A program made the translations under genes and the position numbers. The notes beneath the pieces were generated by a model that was not told the origin of the DNA, did not search any database, and was given only the letters and a program-made list of their open reading frames with translations. A stretch of 64,000 bases of DNA, taken from positions 3,348,001-3,412,000 of the forward strand of contig JAHWDD010000005.1 in NCBI GenBank assembly GCA_023897205.1, given 5' to 3'. This DNA comes from Exophiala sp. HKRS030. Taxonomy: Eukaryota > Ascomycota > Eurotiomycetes > Chaetothyriales > Herpotrichiellaceae. How positions within the stretch are numbered: the first letter of the stretch is position 1; every line of letters starts with the position of its first letter. Of the stretch, positions 33,599 through 45,788 are shown piece after piece.

Positions 33599-34779
33599 TC
33601 AGAACCCCTTCCTTGCGAGCCATCCTGTGATGATCTCTCCATACAATTCTGGATGACTTAACATGACCCAGTGCGCCGCGCCAGGTTTCGTAATGTTCAC
33701 GATTTCCGCATCATCACCCAACAAACCAGCTTTCTTCTGATCCTCAAAATCTGCCACTCGACAGAAAATGTCCCCTTCAGCCCGCACCAGCAAATATGGC
33801 ACCGTGACATTGACCTGTCCCTGTTCGCTAGCACGCTTGCCGCTTACGTCCTGAGTGCCAAAATACAACGTCCGATACCATTTCTGCAATGCGGCGAAGC
33901 CGTTGCCACCAGTATTGTCGGGCCGCGAGGCGTCCGTTAGCTCGGCGATCCACGCCTTCTTGCGCTCTTCGGTCGCATACGCTTGCACGGGCTCGATGCG
34001 GTCGGACTCCAACCACCGTCGGAACCCTCCTTCGGTGGTGAATGTCTCGCGCCAGAGCCCCGGGTCGGCAGGGTGCAGCGCGCTCCAGAGACTGTCAATG
34101 TGTGTCAGCAGCACTTCGGGCGCGTCGGCGTCGCCCGCGAAGAAGTGCCAGTAGTAGAAGAAGCCTAAGCCGTGACGCGCTTTGGTATATTCGATCGCTG
34201 CAGTGACGTCGAATGGCTGTGGAGAAGGCGCGAAGTAGTTGACGTTGGTGATCGTCAGAGCCAGGACCCGCGAAGAGTGGAAGTTGTAGAAGCGAGATGC
34301 GATGCCGCAGCCCTGTTTGGTGGTAGATTTCTTGGTTAATACAGCGAAAACTTTCGTCAATCTTAAAAAGCATTTGTCTTTGTGCTTCTGCGTTCTGTAC
34401 CAGGTCCTTGTGTCTATATCTATCGAAACGACGAGAAAAGAGTATAACTCACCCAGTCATGGCCCAAGACAACCACCTTGTCTAATCCTTGCTGATCTAG
34501 AATCTCCTTGATATCGTCCGCCTGCTTTTCAAAGTCATAATCTTCAAGTTGCGATGGCTTCGAACTTCCTCCTGATCCCAAGTCGTCTATTGCAAGAATC
34601 CCGTTCCCCGCAGGAATCAGGTGGTTGACGATCAATTCGGCCCATACCTCTGCTGTATCAGGCCATCCATGGATAAGCAAAACAGTGGGCTTACCAGCAC
34701 GGGCGTTATGAGTATAATAATTGTACGTGAAGCCTCGTGAGACGGTGTGGGATTTCTGGGTAAGTGTTTCGAGAGACAT
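33599..34779 (-). CDS. Epoxide-hydrolase-type alpha/beta hydrolase
   Basis: Two exons, 34779-34453 and 34312-33599, with a 140-nt intron (donor GTGAGT, acceptor ACAG), giving about 346 residues. HGWPDT at 37-42 is the oxyanion-hole HGxP motif. The nucleophile elbow GHDWG is formed across the splice junction, with the catalytic Asp at residue 108; an Asp nucleophile and this motif point to an epoxide hydrolase rather than an esterase. The cap region includes YYWHFFAGD, and the last His is in GAAHWVMLSHPE near the C-terminus. It should hydrolyse an epoxide to a diol in the cytosol; the substrate is unknown. It converges on the plus-strand Bcs1 gene with under 300 bp between stop codons. No frameshift is needed. 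Confidence 0.85.
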
Positions 34780-37471
34780 TTTAAAAGGTGTCCTGTTCGT
34801 TCGTCGACCTCAAATTTGGTGTCGGTAGACGGGGAACACTTAATATATGAATGTCAGAATCGTGAGGGGACGCCGCAACTGCTTCAATTGATATTATTAT
34901 TATATCCCACCTAGATCTGTCATCGAGAGCTCGCAGAATTCTACATATCGACCTTTCATGAAATCATCGACATGTGAACAATATTAATAACTCATGAATC
35001 AGCAGACAGAACAATGTTTTGGACCGTAATCATTCCTCTTCTTTTTGACATGACTCGTCCGATGTCCGCCGTCCGACTAAGGTGTGCTTGGTGCCAAGGT
35101 CGTATTCGGCTTACCGTCAGTGCCATGGGTCATTACTCGAGGCAAGGTGTTGTGTGAAGTATAGCTCGCACAACTCACAACTGGGTGCAATCATGAAGTT
35201 AGTCCTCGCTGTGAACACGCTACATTCGCCGTGGATGTTCGGCGCTGAATAACTCGCGGCTTAGTGGAGAGGCACCAAAGTTACCAAAACCTTTTGAGGA
35301 AGCTTTTTGGACCGAAAAGGGCGGGTGGTGGGGTAGTTAACTAGTACCATAGTTAGCACAGTCCGCTACCCAGAGCTGAAACTCCTAAGCCCCTGTTAAT
35401 AAGACATATACTTAGGTTGTGGGGGAAAGATATGCTGACTGGTTTGTAGATCATTTCAGTTCAACCACCATTCGACCTCACATTCCATGTCGAAGTATGG
35501 CGCATGTTCAGGCTGGACCCAGAATGTAGCAAGATAGTCTTCGAGACGAAGACTATCACGACTTCGGCGATATCCTCATCGTATCTCGATAACGGAGATG
35601 TCGTTGTGTTGCATCATTCGGAAACGTTGGACTGCCTGCATTCGCCGTCGCTTCTACGATAATCAAGGGTATATTTTCCTATTTGCCGTGCGAACGCGAT
35701 GGCGGACCTAGAAAGAGTACAAACTTGTAAGAATAGCTCGCCGCAACAGTGCCAGCAAAAGAATAAGAACAGAGGATATCATGCGGCGAGGCTGTAAACC
35801 ATAGGATTTCCCTCTGGTTCTGAGGATACTCCACGTATAGTGGAAGCACATGAATCAGGGGTTGGAAATCCACCGCGCAAGCTGACAAGGTTCCAATAGC
35901 CTGTGGGCCAGCCTTGTGCAACCACGTTACATTGTAACATGCCAGAACCCCCAGGGTAGAATATTGGCGCTGGACTAGAACATGACTCGAATAAAACATA
36001 GAGCCACCAGCTCTGGTTCTCTTTCTCAAAGAAAATTAAGAATCTATGACTGAATGTGGAAACGAAGTCTGTAATGTTTGTTGCGGTTGGTCCAGAGTTG
36101 ATCAGCCTCTGTCTCCAGGATAATATGGTCGTAACGAGCACATGACCGTCTTGCCCGAGGTGTACTCCATTTCCTTGTCTGCTCCATCTGTCTACTCCGC
36201 TTTGCTGCTTCGCAGGAGCTTTCTTGCTTAGAGTAAATTTCTTGGGACTCGTGACAGCGCAAGTCAAACGGCCAGACACCGCTGTTTACCCAATGGCGAT
36301 CATGGTGATCATCCTGCGTTGGCAGAGAAAGGTGTAGTCAACCATGAAATGTGGAGATGGAAGACATCCTTCGTGCCTCAACAAGCATGGACAAGTGTTC
36401 ATCACCAGGCGTGAAAAACTTCCAAGAAATGGGACAGCCGTATTGTCCGTCTTGACGCGCCTCCTCGATCATCTTTTGTGGACTTTTGACCGGAAACCCA
36501 TCAACGAGTGATCAGAGTTCAATTGATTCGGCCTTGGTGCCAAGGCTGGGCAAAGGCTACTTAATGAATGATATCTTGGTATTCTGGAACACGATGCGAA
36601 CGGCCAAGAGAAATCCTCGTACTATGCCAGACATCATCTTGAACCTTCAATGTAATCAGCCTTCTGTTTAATTGTTGTCTCCATAACACATTGTAAAGGT
36701 ACAAGAGCCTACGTCTCAGCGACTTCATACGGCTTTCTGCGTTCAACCCGATCTCATTCAACACCGTTAGTGGGACAGGTGGCCTGGTTGATGTCTTAAG
36801 ATTTCCGTGTGCGCGAAGCTCGGCAAAGTCCCAGGATGATGTAGGACAAGGCTTTGGGGTCCCACCATCTCCACCTCAATGTACGTAGGACAAGGCTTGC
36901 AGTCTCCAGAACTTAACTCAAACATGAATTTCTTTCGCCATCTCGGTATACAACCCGGCACACTACTTCACGGCACAGCTCCATAGAAAATGCCGTCGAA
37001 GCAAATCCCGTGCGTGCTCCAAGTCCTCTATGGAGACTTTGCTCAACGTTCTGAGATTCCATGATCTTTCGATCGTTCTTGGTCTTGAATTCCTGACGTG
37101 TGCCAATGTCGATTTTTCTGCCGTCAATCGAAGCAACCCTAACGAGAAACCAAGCGTAAATCTGGCGTTACATCGCAATTTGGCAGACCAGAGGATGGCG
37201 GCAGATTATTCGGAGGCGAGGAGTGCGCTATGTTACATGTGAGTATTCAAGCATGATTTTTGCTTTCGAAGTAAGGAATCCCCATGCGATCCCCAAGTAC
37301 TTAGATCAACAAGTATCCCCAGTTTGATCTTGATCTCCTCTCTGTGAACATTTCTTGAGTCTGGGGAACCCGTATTTTCCAGCCTCCGCCCGTTATTCTT
37401 GGTATTGCTTCATACCAATTGACGCGCATCCTCATTTTGTACCCTCCTCCACACCAGGGAACACTCTCACC
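34780..37471. other. 2.7 kb intergenic region
   Basis: No gene can be supported with confidence. Overlapping minus-strand frames at 35679-36029 and 35779-36279 (116 and 166 residues) have fairly protein-like composition (for example GGSGMLQCNVVAQGWPTGYW) but lie in different frames, have no recognised domain and may be remnants. A short TTAACTAGT/TAGTTAG stretch is at about 35335-35360. The last 400 bp are presumably the promoter of the transporter gene. Confidence 0.45.
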
Positions 37472-39945
37472 ATGCCTCCACCAAGAGTAGATCCTGAAGC
37501 TGTGGATCCCGAGGCCGAGAAGGAAAGAAACGAGATCAGTGCTCCAAACCGTCGCAATTCTTCTTCAAACTCGTCCACAACTGCTGCCGACAAATACGAG
37601 GAGATTCGAACTCATCACAAAGAAGATGGGGAACCAGGTCGCCGTGATAGCGGTGGAAGTGGCCGTCGCGGTAGTTATCGAATGCGCCAACCGTCGGTCT
37701 CCGCCCAGCTGCGAAACCCTCTAGCAGGAAAGACCGAGGCCGATGTCCTACGGGATGTTGATCTCTTCATCCAAGAGAAGGGTCTGCAAGATCATGCAGA
37801 TCATTTTCGAAAGGGAGCTCTTCTTGCTCGAGTCATCAACAGAGATGGCGGCTTTGAGCACATCGCTCAACTCAGCGAGCAAGAAAAGGCAATCCTCCGA
37901 CATGAAATTAGTAATAGATGGAGCCAACCATTTATGCTCTATTTCTTGGTCGTCCTTTGCGCTGGATCTGCCATCGTTCAGGGCATGGATCAGACTGCCG
38001 TAAATGGCGCTCAGGTATGTCGCTATGATCCCTTTAAAACTTTACGATTCGTATTTTGACGTGTCTAGGTTTTCTACTTTGACGAGTTCGGCATTACAAA
38101 CGAGTGGCAACAAGGATTGCTTAACGGTGCTCCTTATCTATGTTCGGCTCTCATCGGCTGCTGGACCAATGCACCTCTGAACAAATTTTTCGGTCGAAGA
38201 GGAACAATCTTCATCTCTTGCATGATCTCTTTCGTTGCATCGTTCTGGATGGCAGCTGCCAATACGTGAGCACATTCCTATTGATTACCCATGAAGCTGG
38301 CATCTAACACGACGGCTAGGTGGTGGAATCTTTTGATCGCTCGCTTTGTCCTCGGTTTCGCCGTCGGAGCGAAGTCCAGCACGACTCCAGTGTATGCTGC
38401 TGAATCTGCACCGAAAACTATCCGTGGTGCTCTAACAATGCAATGGCAAATGTGGACGGCCTTCGGGATCATGTTAGGTTTCGTCGCGTCTGTGGCATTC
38501 CAAGATCTTGACTACTTGGGCCCAAACACCCAGTGGAGATGGATGCTTGGATCTACGGCTATCCCACCCTTCATCGTGCTTTGCCAGGTTTACTTTTGCC
38601 CCGAATCTCCTCGCTGGTGAGCCTCAAACCTTCTTTCGGTGTACTTTCATTTCTTAACATTTCACAGGTACATGGAAAAGGGAAAGTTCGACAAGGCTTT
38701 CAACTCCTTTTCAAGACTGCGAAGCAGCGAACTACAAGCCGCTCGTGACATGTATTATGCTTTCAAGATGTTGGAGATCGAAGCTTCTCAACGCGAGGGA
38801 AAGAATCTCTGGAAGGAATTCTTCTTCGTCAAGCGCAATCGCCGCGCTGCTCAGTCTTCCTTCTTTGTCATGTTCATGTACGTTCTCCTACATATTGTAT
38901 CTCCATTTCCCCCTCCGCACTTATACTGCCTCCAAAGGTTTCCTCCACACCTCATAAATTCCGACAAAAGGCATTTTCGGCTCCTTGGTCGACTCCATCC
39001 TTTTCCTGCACTCTCCATAACTCACAATTCATTTTTCGAACAATTTGCACTGACCAGACTGTGAAACAGGCAGCAATTCTGCGGGGTAAGCTTGAATCTA
39101 GTAGGTGGTGGATTCCTAATGCTAACGACCTTGTTCAACAGGTAAATGTCATTGCATATTATTCAACGCAGATCTTTATGGATTCTGGATTCGATCGGAC
39201 CCAAGCACTCCTAGTTTCGTTCGGTACCGGTGTTACGAACTGGCTTTTCGCGATTCCGGCTCTTTACACCATTGACACCTTCGGCCGCCGTAATCTGCTG
39301 CTTACAACATTCCCTCTAATGGGAGCGTGCTTGCTGTTCACCGGGTTTTCATTCTTTGCCCCTGAAGGTCAGCTTCGACTTGGGTTGGTCGCCACCGGCA
39401 TCTATTTGTTCATGGTAGTCTACAGCCCTGGCGAGGGTCCAGTACCATTCACATATTCAGCAGAAGCGTTCCCATTGTACATTCGTGATATTGGAATGAG
39501 CTTCGCAACTGCGACGACGTGGGGTTTCAATTTCGTCCTGAGTCTTACCTGGCTCGCATTGGTGCGGGCATTCAGTCCTCAGGGTGCCTTTGGATTCTAC
39601 GCCGCATGGAACTTTGCTGCATTCTTCATCTGCTACTTCTTTTTGCCAGAGACGAAGGTACGTTTTTTCTTTCAATGTCTGTTCTCATTATGGTTTCTGG
39701 GATACTGTCCTCGATGCAACTTCGGGTAGCGCAGAAAGCCAATGAGAGGACGATGCGTTTAGAAATCAACAGCGGGCTAACGGAATCTTTAGAACCTCAC
39801 CCTCGAAGAACTTGACGATGTGTTCAGCGTTGGTGCTCGTGCACACGGCAAGTATTACCTCGACAAAGCACCGTGGTATATCAACAAGCACGTTCTGCGC
39901 CGCGACGTCGAGCCTGTTGCACCATTGTATCAATTCAATGGCTAA
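37472..39945 (+). CDS. MFS sugar/inositol-type transporter with a 16-nt microexon
   Basis: Seven exons: 37472-38014, 38069-38265, 38320-38616, 38668-38877, 39070-39085, 39142-39657 and 39793-39945, all GT-AG and in phase, 643 residues. Membrane transporter of the sugar-porter branch of the major facilitator superfamily. Landmarks are FGRRG after helix 2, ESAPKTIRGAL after helix 4, PESPRW at the end of helix 6 (formed over a splice), QQFCGVNVIAYYS at helix 7 (QQFCG is encoded by the microexon), DTFGRRNLLL, and PFTYSAEAFPLYIRDIG. An unusually long hydrophilic N-terminus (about 155 residues, Arg/Ser/Glu-rich) precedes helix 1. Sequence style resembles fungal myo-inositol transporter-like proteins, but the substrate is inference. 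Helix count is 12 by inspection. No defect was found. Confidence 0.87.
39070..39085 (+). other. 16-nt internal microexon of the MFS transporter gene
   Basis: Bounded by AAACAG on the left and GTAAGC on the right. It completes Met and encodes QQFCG, a conserved helix-7 motif in sugar porters. Without it the reading frame and motif are both lost. A gene finder would likely miss it. Confidence 0.85.
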
Positions 39946-40503
39946 TCGGGGACAAACGACTCACTGAGCTCGTTGGCCTTGAGTCACGCAAAACGTTTGG
40001 ATGCTGCACACGACATGACAGAACCGGTTTAGGGAAGGCAATTTTGAGAGTTCCTCTCGATTGGAAAGACAGAGGGGTGTTTTCCCTCTCTGAAGAACAC
40101 AATGGACCCGGTTGGCAATGATAACAACGTAATGATAGGAGGAATGATATCCAGGTGTAATTTGGACATAAAGGAGGATGGGCCAACGAAACAGTGTCTG
40201 ATATAGCGTTATACCCAAATGGCTCTTGGAAGAATTTAATCCTTCTCTTCATAACAATCGCTTTACAACTATACATTGTCCATTGAATAACCGGGAGAGC
40301 GTAGGAGTTGCACACGAGCCCCTTACCTTTTGTACCATCCACGGCAAAGGTATATTCAGAAGTGTATCCTCAACATTCCTTTATATGTTTTGATTGCGGC
40401 TATCCTCTGAAGCGAACTATAGCATGGCAAGGCTACTTGCCCCTCTTCATTCACTTTTCTCTTGCAAAGAGGGTTTGCTGCAGCAAAGAGCGTAGTATGA
40501 TCG
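39946..40503. other. Convergent 3' intergenic region
   Basis: 560 bp between the stop codons of the convergent transporter and aconitase X genes. Only 3' flanks are expected here; nothing else was seen. Confidence 0.5.
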
Positions 40504-42231
40504 CTACGGAACGAGCCACGCAGGCGGTTTTTCCTTTGCCCTTCCTGTACAGGCTGCTTCGATACAATCCCTCAAACTCGCCAAATGTACACCTCTTTTC
40601 ACCAATCCTGGAGCATAATGAGCATACTTAGCCGAGTTCGTCATTAGATTTCTTGTCCCAATAGGTATAATCGGCTCATTGAGCATGCACCAGCATGTGT
40701 CTGTGATGATGTGTGCACCAAAGGACTCGAGGACGGGGATGTAACCTGCAGAGGCAGCTTGTGTGTAAATCGTGCGATTGGTGGTTATAGTTAGGTTGAC
40801 AGATGGGTGCTTGCTGGACGAGGGTTGAAGGCTGGAGATGAGACTGGTGAGGGTACTGAACTCCGACAGAGAAAAGTGTGGGTTGCCAAGAGAGATGAGG
40901 CCGATTGTAGGGGATGAGGCCGTGTTGAGTTTTTCGTATGTTTCGAGGAGGTTTGAGCTTGAAATTACAACGCTGGGAAGATTGAGGTTGTAGAATTGTG
41001 CGGCTGAAGCTTCAGGCGTGATGCCCAAGATGTGAAACATGGATGCTGAAGAGGTCGTGGCGAAAGCGGCCCCAAAGCCTTTGAGATCTGAAGTGCTAGG
41101 TCTCGTGTCTTCGAGGCCTCTTACTAGAGGTATCTGTGGGCCTGAGAGACTTCCAACGAGGTAGCCGACGAGAGGGAAAAAGAGATCGTCTATATCTGCA
41201 AATCGGACAACGTCGATCAACAAAGTAGGAATCCGGTTCTTGTCGAGATGGCAACCTGCTGATGGAGCACGTCCTGTCAAAGCGATACAGACCTCCAAGA
41301 AATCAGGATACTTTTGCGTTCGGGCAGCTAGTACACTGTTGGCAAATACCACGGCGTTTGATTCTCCCCACCCAATATTTTCACCCTTTTGAGGACTTGT
41401 ATCAAGCAAATAGGGTGCACATGTGAAGCTCATCCTTGCGCCCATCGCCATATATGCATCAGCAAGCTTCTCCGCTTCCACGGAGACTAAAGGATCCATG
41501 CCAATCTCTCTCCAACGTCGGCGGTCAATGGAGATTGAGTTGAGAGTCGTTGGAACGGCAAACTTAGCATTCATGTGAAGGAGCCTCTGTCCAAACTCAA
41601 GACTACCCGGGCCAGTATAAATGCAAGCGTCGATATGAGCTTGGGACACGTCCAAGAAGCTGGACGCTCCTTGAAGCTCAGCAAATCTCATCAGAATCTC
41701 CATTGCAGATTTTGCTGCCAGCCCCTGGGATCCTGATAGGATGGCTTTGTCTCTTGAAGACAATCTCAAGGCTGAGGGCACTGTTGGTGATAATGAGCCC
41801 CGCGTATCCCTTGTGATTGAGAATTCTGTATCTCCCATATACCCGTCTTCTAATCGGGCGTTCTTCCAAAATTTCAATGACTCAAAGTCGGGAATTGATA
41901 GTACCAACACAGGGATGGAAAGGTGGAATAGCGTCTCGGCAACCATCACGCCCAACGAGAGAATCTCATCCACAGTTTTAAATACCAATGCGGCCGGACC
42001 ATGATTTCGGATTAGCAATTCCAGCATGATCGCACTGCCAGTACATGACCCTCGGCTTGAAGGAATTGCCAGAATCCGACCTCTAATGCACTGACCATTC
42101 AAGGGATGATGCTGATCCACAATCATACCCGTCCCTGGATCGATTCCACCCCAAAAGCTCAGGCCAACATCGGACCAAAGAACTTGACCGGTCGTTGATC
42201 CTTGGACGAGGCTCCGCCCCCTGAGATACAT
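40504..42231 (-). CDS. Aconitase X (fused swivel plus catalytic domain)
   Basis: Single-exon gene, 575 residues. The N-terminal part (about 1-145) is the small swivel domain, with LSFWGGIDPGTGMIVDQHHPL, SSRGSCTGS and AALVFK. The large catalytic domain follows, with STTL-like VPTTLNSISIDRRRW, CAPYLL, GENIGWGESNAVVFANS and LTGRAPSAGCHLDKNR. Characterised aconitase X enzymes are iron-sulfur dehydratases; in fungi and bacteria the fused or paired form acts on cis-3-hydroxy-L-proline or mevalonate 5-phosphate. The fused architecture is the usual eukaryotic form and the proline pathway is the more likely role, but nothing next to it proves this. The conserved cysteines in CAPYLL and AGCH are present. 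No frame defect was found. Confidence 0.85.
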   Translation of the reverse strand: MYLRGRSLVQGSTTGQVLWSDVGLSFWGGIDPGTGMIVDQHHPLNGQCIRGRILAIPSSRGSCTGSAIMLELLIRNHGPAALVFKTVDEILSLGVMVAETLFHLSIPVLVLSIPDFESLKFWKNARLEDGYMGDTEFSITRDTRGSLSPTVPSALRLSSRDKAILSGSQGLAAKSAMEILMRFAELQGASSFLDVSQAHIDACIYTGPGSLEFGQRLLHMNAKFAVPTTLNSISIDRRRWREIGMDPLVSVEAEKLADAYMAMGARMSFTCAPYLLDTSPQKGENIGWGESNAVVFANSVLAARTQKYPDFLEVCIALTGRAPSAGCHLDKNRIPTLLIDVVRFADIDDLFFPLVGYLVGSLSGPQIPLVRGLEDTRPSTSDLKGFGAAFATTSSASMFHILGITPEASAAQFYNLNLPSVVISSSNLLETYEKLNTASSPTIGLISLGNPHFSLSEFSTLTSLISSLQPSSSKHPSVNLTITTNRTIYTQAASAGYIPVLESFGAHIITDTCWCMLNEPIIPIGTRNLMTNSAKYAHYAPGLVKRGVHLASLRDCIEAACTGRAKEKPPAWLVP

Positions 42232-42515
42232 TTCTTGCGAAATTCACTCAGGAGGTCGACTCTATTTGAGTGCATCGAACGGTCTAAGCATAAAGACACT
42301 GTCGGCGAGCTTCAAATTCGACGCGACGAAGACGTACTCTAAGCGGACATCTCCATCACTCCTAGGCGCTTAAGTCCTTTCCGTGATGAGGCTTCATCAT
42401 GGTCGAAGCTCTAACGAGCTCGCAGACATCCATATAAATGTATCGAGTCAGAATAGCCGACGCCACGGTATTGCGTATACTAAGCAAGCCTGGCCAGATG
42501 ACAGAAGCCTGGATA

Positions 42516-45187
42516 TTAATCCAGTTCAAATCGTTGACCACTTTCCACAACCTTCGCACTTTGAAAGTCAGTATTTGAGACAATGGACGAAACTGGTAGA
42601 TCGCTGCCCTTCTGCGGACTAGCGACCTCTTTAATCTTCGCCTTCCTTTCCGCAGCACGTTTTTCATAGACCTGAGCAGCGACCCACCAAGGCTCCTTTG
42701 CCTCTCCTTCCTTGCTGTGGCTCTCCGTATCAAACTCATGTGCGAGAGCTTTCTCCTCGTCATTCAAGGCTAATAAGCTTGCGCGATCCCTCATAACCTT
42801 CTGCACCAGTTGTGCGATACCCGGGTCTATTTTCTCATGCTTGAACAACCTGAAGATGGGTGTTTGGCCGCCCCAAAGCGCTAATTCTGGCGCAGTGGAG
42901 CCATTGAAATCCCGGATTGTGGCATCGGCGCCTGCGTCTAGCAGCATGGTTACTATCTCCGGTCGTTTCCTCCAGACGGCTGCATGCAATGCCACGCCGC
43001 CATAGCGTCCAGCCCGTTCATCCAGAGCGGCCCCAGCGTTTATGAGACTGCGGACAGTCTCCGGTAGGCCATAAGATGCCGCATAGTAGAGGGCACGGGC
43101 TCTCATTAGTTCGCTCGAGACAGGAACATAACCGTGCTTTGAATCGAAGAGAACAACCTGAAGCCAAAAGAAAAAGTTCTGGTTCGGCTTTGCTGTCATG
43201 AGGCGAAGAATCAGGGGCTGTAGCTCCAATTCTGCACCGGACATCCGCACGTGAAAAGGCCAATTCTGTGCCGCGTACTGTAATAGCGGGTAATTCGAGA
43301 CCGTCCATCTGAGTTCTTTCTGCGATAGTGGACCTGATTCGAAATCTTCTAGTAGCAGGTAACAAAGGCAAACCTCTGCTATTATTCTATGCGAGGTTGA
43401 TGCCGGAATATGAAAGTAAGATTCTTGACCGAGTCTTTCGGTCAGATATTCGCGAACAGAGTGGTGGGCAATTCTAGCGGTCTGTGAAACGGCGTTGAAA
43501 GACACAAGGGATCCACAAATTTCCAAAACGTCGTTTGGGTCATTGAACTCGAGGTCTGGGTCTACCCAATAAAACTCAGGCACCAAAATGACAGCTTGAG
43601 AAAGCTGGGGAAGCGAAAGTGGTGTTTTTGCATGAGCAAGCCAAAGAAGTGCTTGTCTGGCAAAGAGAGCGTCTTCAGGATCGATCCTCTGTAAAATCTG
43701 GCTGTAGGAACCTTCTAGGCTCGACGGAAGAGAATTCAACGCACGTTTTAGTGCAGCATCGTTCCTTAGGCGACATATCGCATCAATTTGACATTGTACC
43801 CAACGGAACCTTGTCTTCGATCAGCTTCTGACACCATTTCAGAGGCAAGGATATACTTAAAAACTTACATTCCATGCGAGTCAAGCCGTAGCTTCTGCTC
43901 GACATACTTTTTCATAGCTAGACTCATACGTCTCAAGCGAGGGTCCTTCTCAATCCTAGCGGCGATATATATTCCAATATCGTCCTGAATCGCATCTTCG
44001 GGTACTGGTATTTCTTGGAACCTTGACAATCTTCGTCGGAGATCAACTTCTGGCCGACTTGAAATGAAAACCCTCAAAGGAAGTTGCAGAGAATCTACCA
44101 TGGCTGTGAGAAAGTCGCAGACAATATCATAGTTTGGCGCTTCGTCCAGACCATCAATGACAACTATGGTTGATTCAAGTCTTCCGAATACAAGTTGGAG
44201 GAAGTGTCTCAAATCTGAGAGAGGTGCTTGTTTCGGTGTCCCTGCCCTTCGAGAAGCTTGCGCGTAGGCATTCATGATATCATCAGGTATGTCATGCAGC
44301 TGAGAGCAGAGTTGCTTGAGAATTGTGCCAAAGAATGTCTCCGGAGTCAGGCTCTCGATTGTGCTTGCATCGTAGTAGAAGTAGGCCAACAGGACTGGTG
44401 TTTGTGCCTGCTGGCCCTTCAGATAGTTGATGACATAGCTAGAGAGGATGGTCTTGCCTGAGCCGGCCTGCCCATGCATCCAGAGAAGTGAAGATCGACT
44501 TTGAGACCATTTTACGAATTCTGGATGATGAAGTAACCAACCGCAGGTATTCGTACAATGTAACTGACAAGCACGCTGGAATTGAGCATCATACTCGTGC
44601 TCGGACAACCAATCCAACACAGCTCGTCGTTGTTGCACTGCATGATTAGTCTTTATGTTCGTCGTCAAATCAGACACTGAGTCAACAAGACTGTCCAGGA
44701 CAAGGCTCTGATCCAGAAGAACACCTCTGCCACTGTTAGTTTGGCTGGCCCAATGCTGATTTCTGACTTACGCAGAGAGTGTCTCAAGTGTTAGAGAAAG
44801 CGAGTTCTTCTGCCGCTCGAGTGCGATTACTAGATCTTCTGTCTCGCCTTTCCGAAGTGGCCAAAGGAGGCGACCAACAAGCCGCATTCCGGAGGACTTA
44901 GCTGAACCAGGCTCATTCTTTCTCAATTTCGTAGATAATAACTCCAAAAGTGCCCTGCATTCCTTGAGAGCGCCTTCTAGCTCGCTAGATGTTGAAGTGT
45001 TTTGCTTGACTAGTCCTTGGACGCCGACCAAGATGCCACTCAGATTTGCTACCTCAGAAAGGAGACGTTTTGATTCTTCTGGAGCATTGGAGACTCCACA
45101 GCCATAGCGATAGCATTGACCAATCACAAACCCAGCCAACGAAATCAGCCCTGCAATCCCGCTCGCGACGGAAAGTGGATCAGCCAT
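42516..45187 (-). CDS. NLR-like receptor: Helo-like domain, NACHT, ankyrin repeats
   Basis: Three exons, 45187-44772, 44726-43869 and 43809-42516, introns 45 and 59 nt, all in phase, 855 residues. Residues 1-130 begin MADPLSVASGIAGLISLAG and match the Helo-like N-terminal domain used by fungal cell-death effectors and signalling NLRs. A NACHT ATPase follows: Walker A GQAGSGKT at about 224-231, Walker B IVVIDGLDEA, and VFISSRPE. The MFRWVQCQ hallmark after NACHT is created by the second splice. A helical region with HHSVREYL leads to ankyrin repeats (ALYYAASYGLPETVRSLINAG; ALHAAVWRKRPEIVTMLLDAG). The C-terminus is Lys/Glu-rich. Such proteins work in non-self recognition and regulated cell death. 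The start at 45187 begins the conserved domain. It lies 600 bp downstream of the PKS on the same strand. Confidence 0.87.
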
Positions 45188-45788
45188 GGCTCTTGCGGCT
45201 TTGAGTTTGCAGTGCGTTCGGAGGGGGCAGGACCTCAACTCGAAAGCCGATGCTTGTTGATCATAGGCACTTCCAAAGAATCCGTTGATCGATGGCTGAA
45301 GAAGCACTCAGGGGAGTTCAAGGTTTGATTCAACTGAAGTTGGCAGATGCCCAAATCGCAGAAAAGGCCATGAAGATAAATTCCCAGATCCACTGCTTGG
45401 TCAAATGATGCCGCGCAGTGCACTACAGGCTCTCTTATTCATGCTGATAGGGTATATTCAGTGCGAACATGAAGAAAAAGTAAGTGTGAGGACTAGGTGA
45501 TCAAATATTGGAATGATCGAGGGGCTGAGTGATGCCAAGTCTTGCAGCCAACGATCCCTGTCATGTTCTGTATGGCCTCTCCTCGAAAGGTCTCGAAAGA
45601 GGCGAAGCATTTCAAGATGGAGTCCAGCCCCCAACCTAGTCAAACCTCCGCCACTAGTTAGTTAATGGTTCTCCCTACTCACATGTTGATAAGACAGTCT
45701 GAAGAGTGAAAATGGATTGTGTAGAAACAAACTCAGAGACAAATATATTCATTCAATATTGACTGCATTATGTCTAAATACATGACAA
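45188..45788. promoter_or_regulatory. Intergenic region between PKS stop and NLR start
   Basis: 600 bp that must contain the PKS terminator and the promoter of the NLR-like gene, both on the minus strand. No specific regulatory motif was identified. Confidence 0.4.

Noticed and set aside
35679..36279. Overlapping minus-strand frames as a gene
   Set aside because: Two frames overlap over most of their length, neither has a recognised domain, and no splice model joins them.
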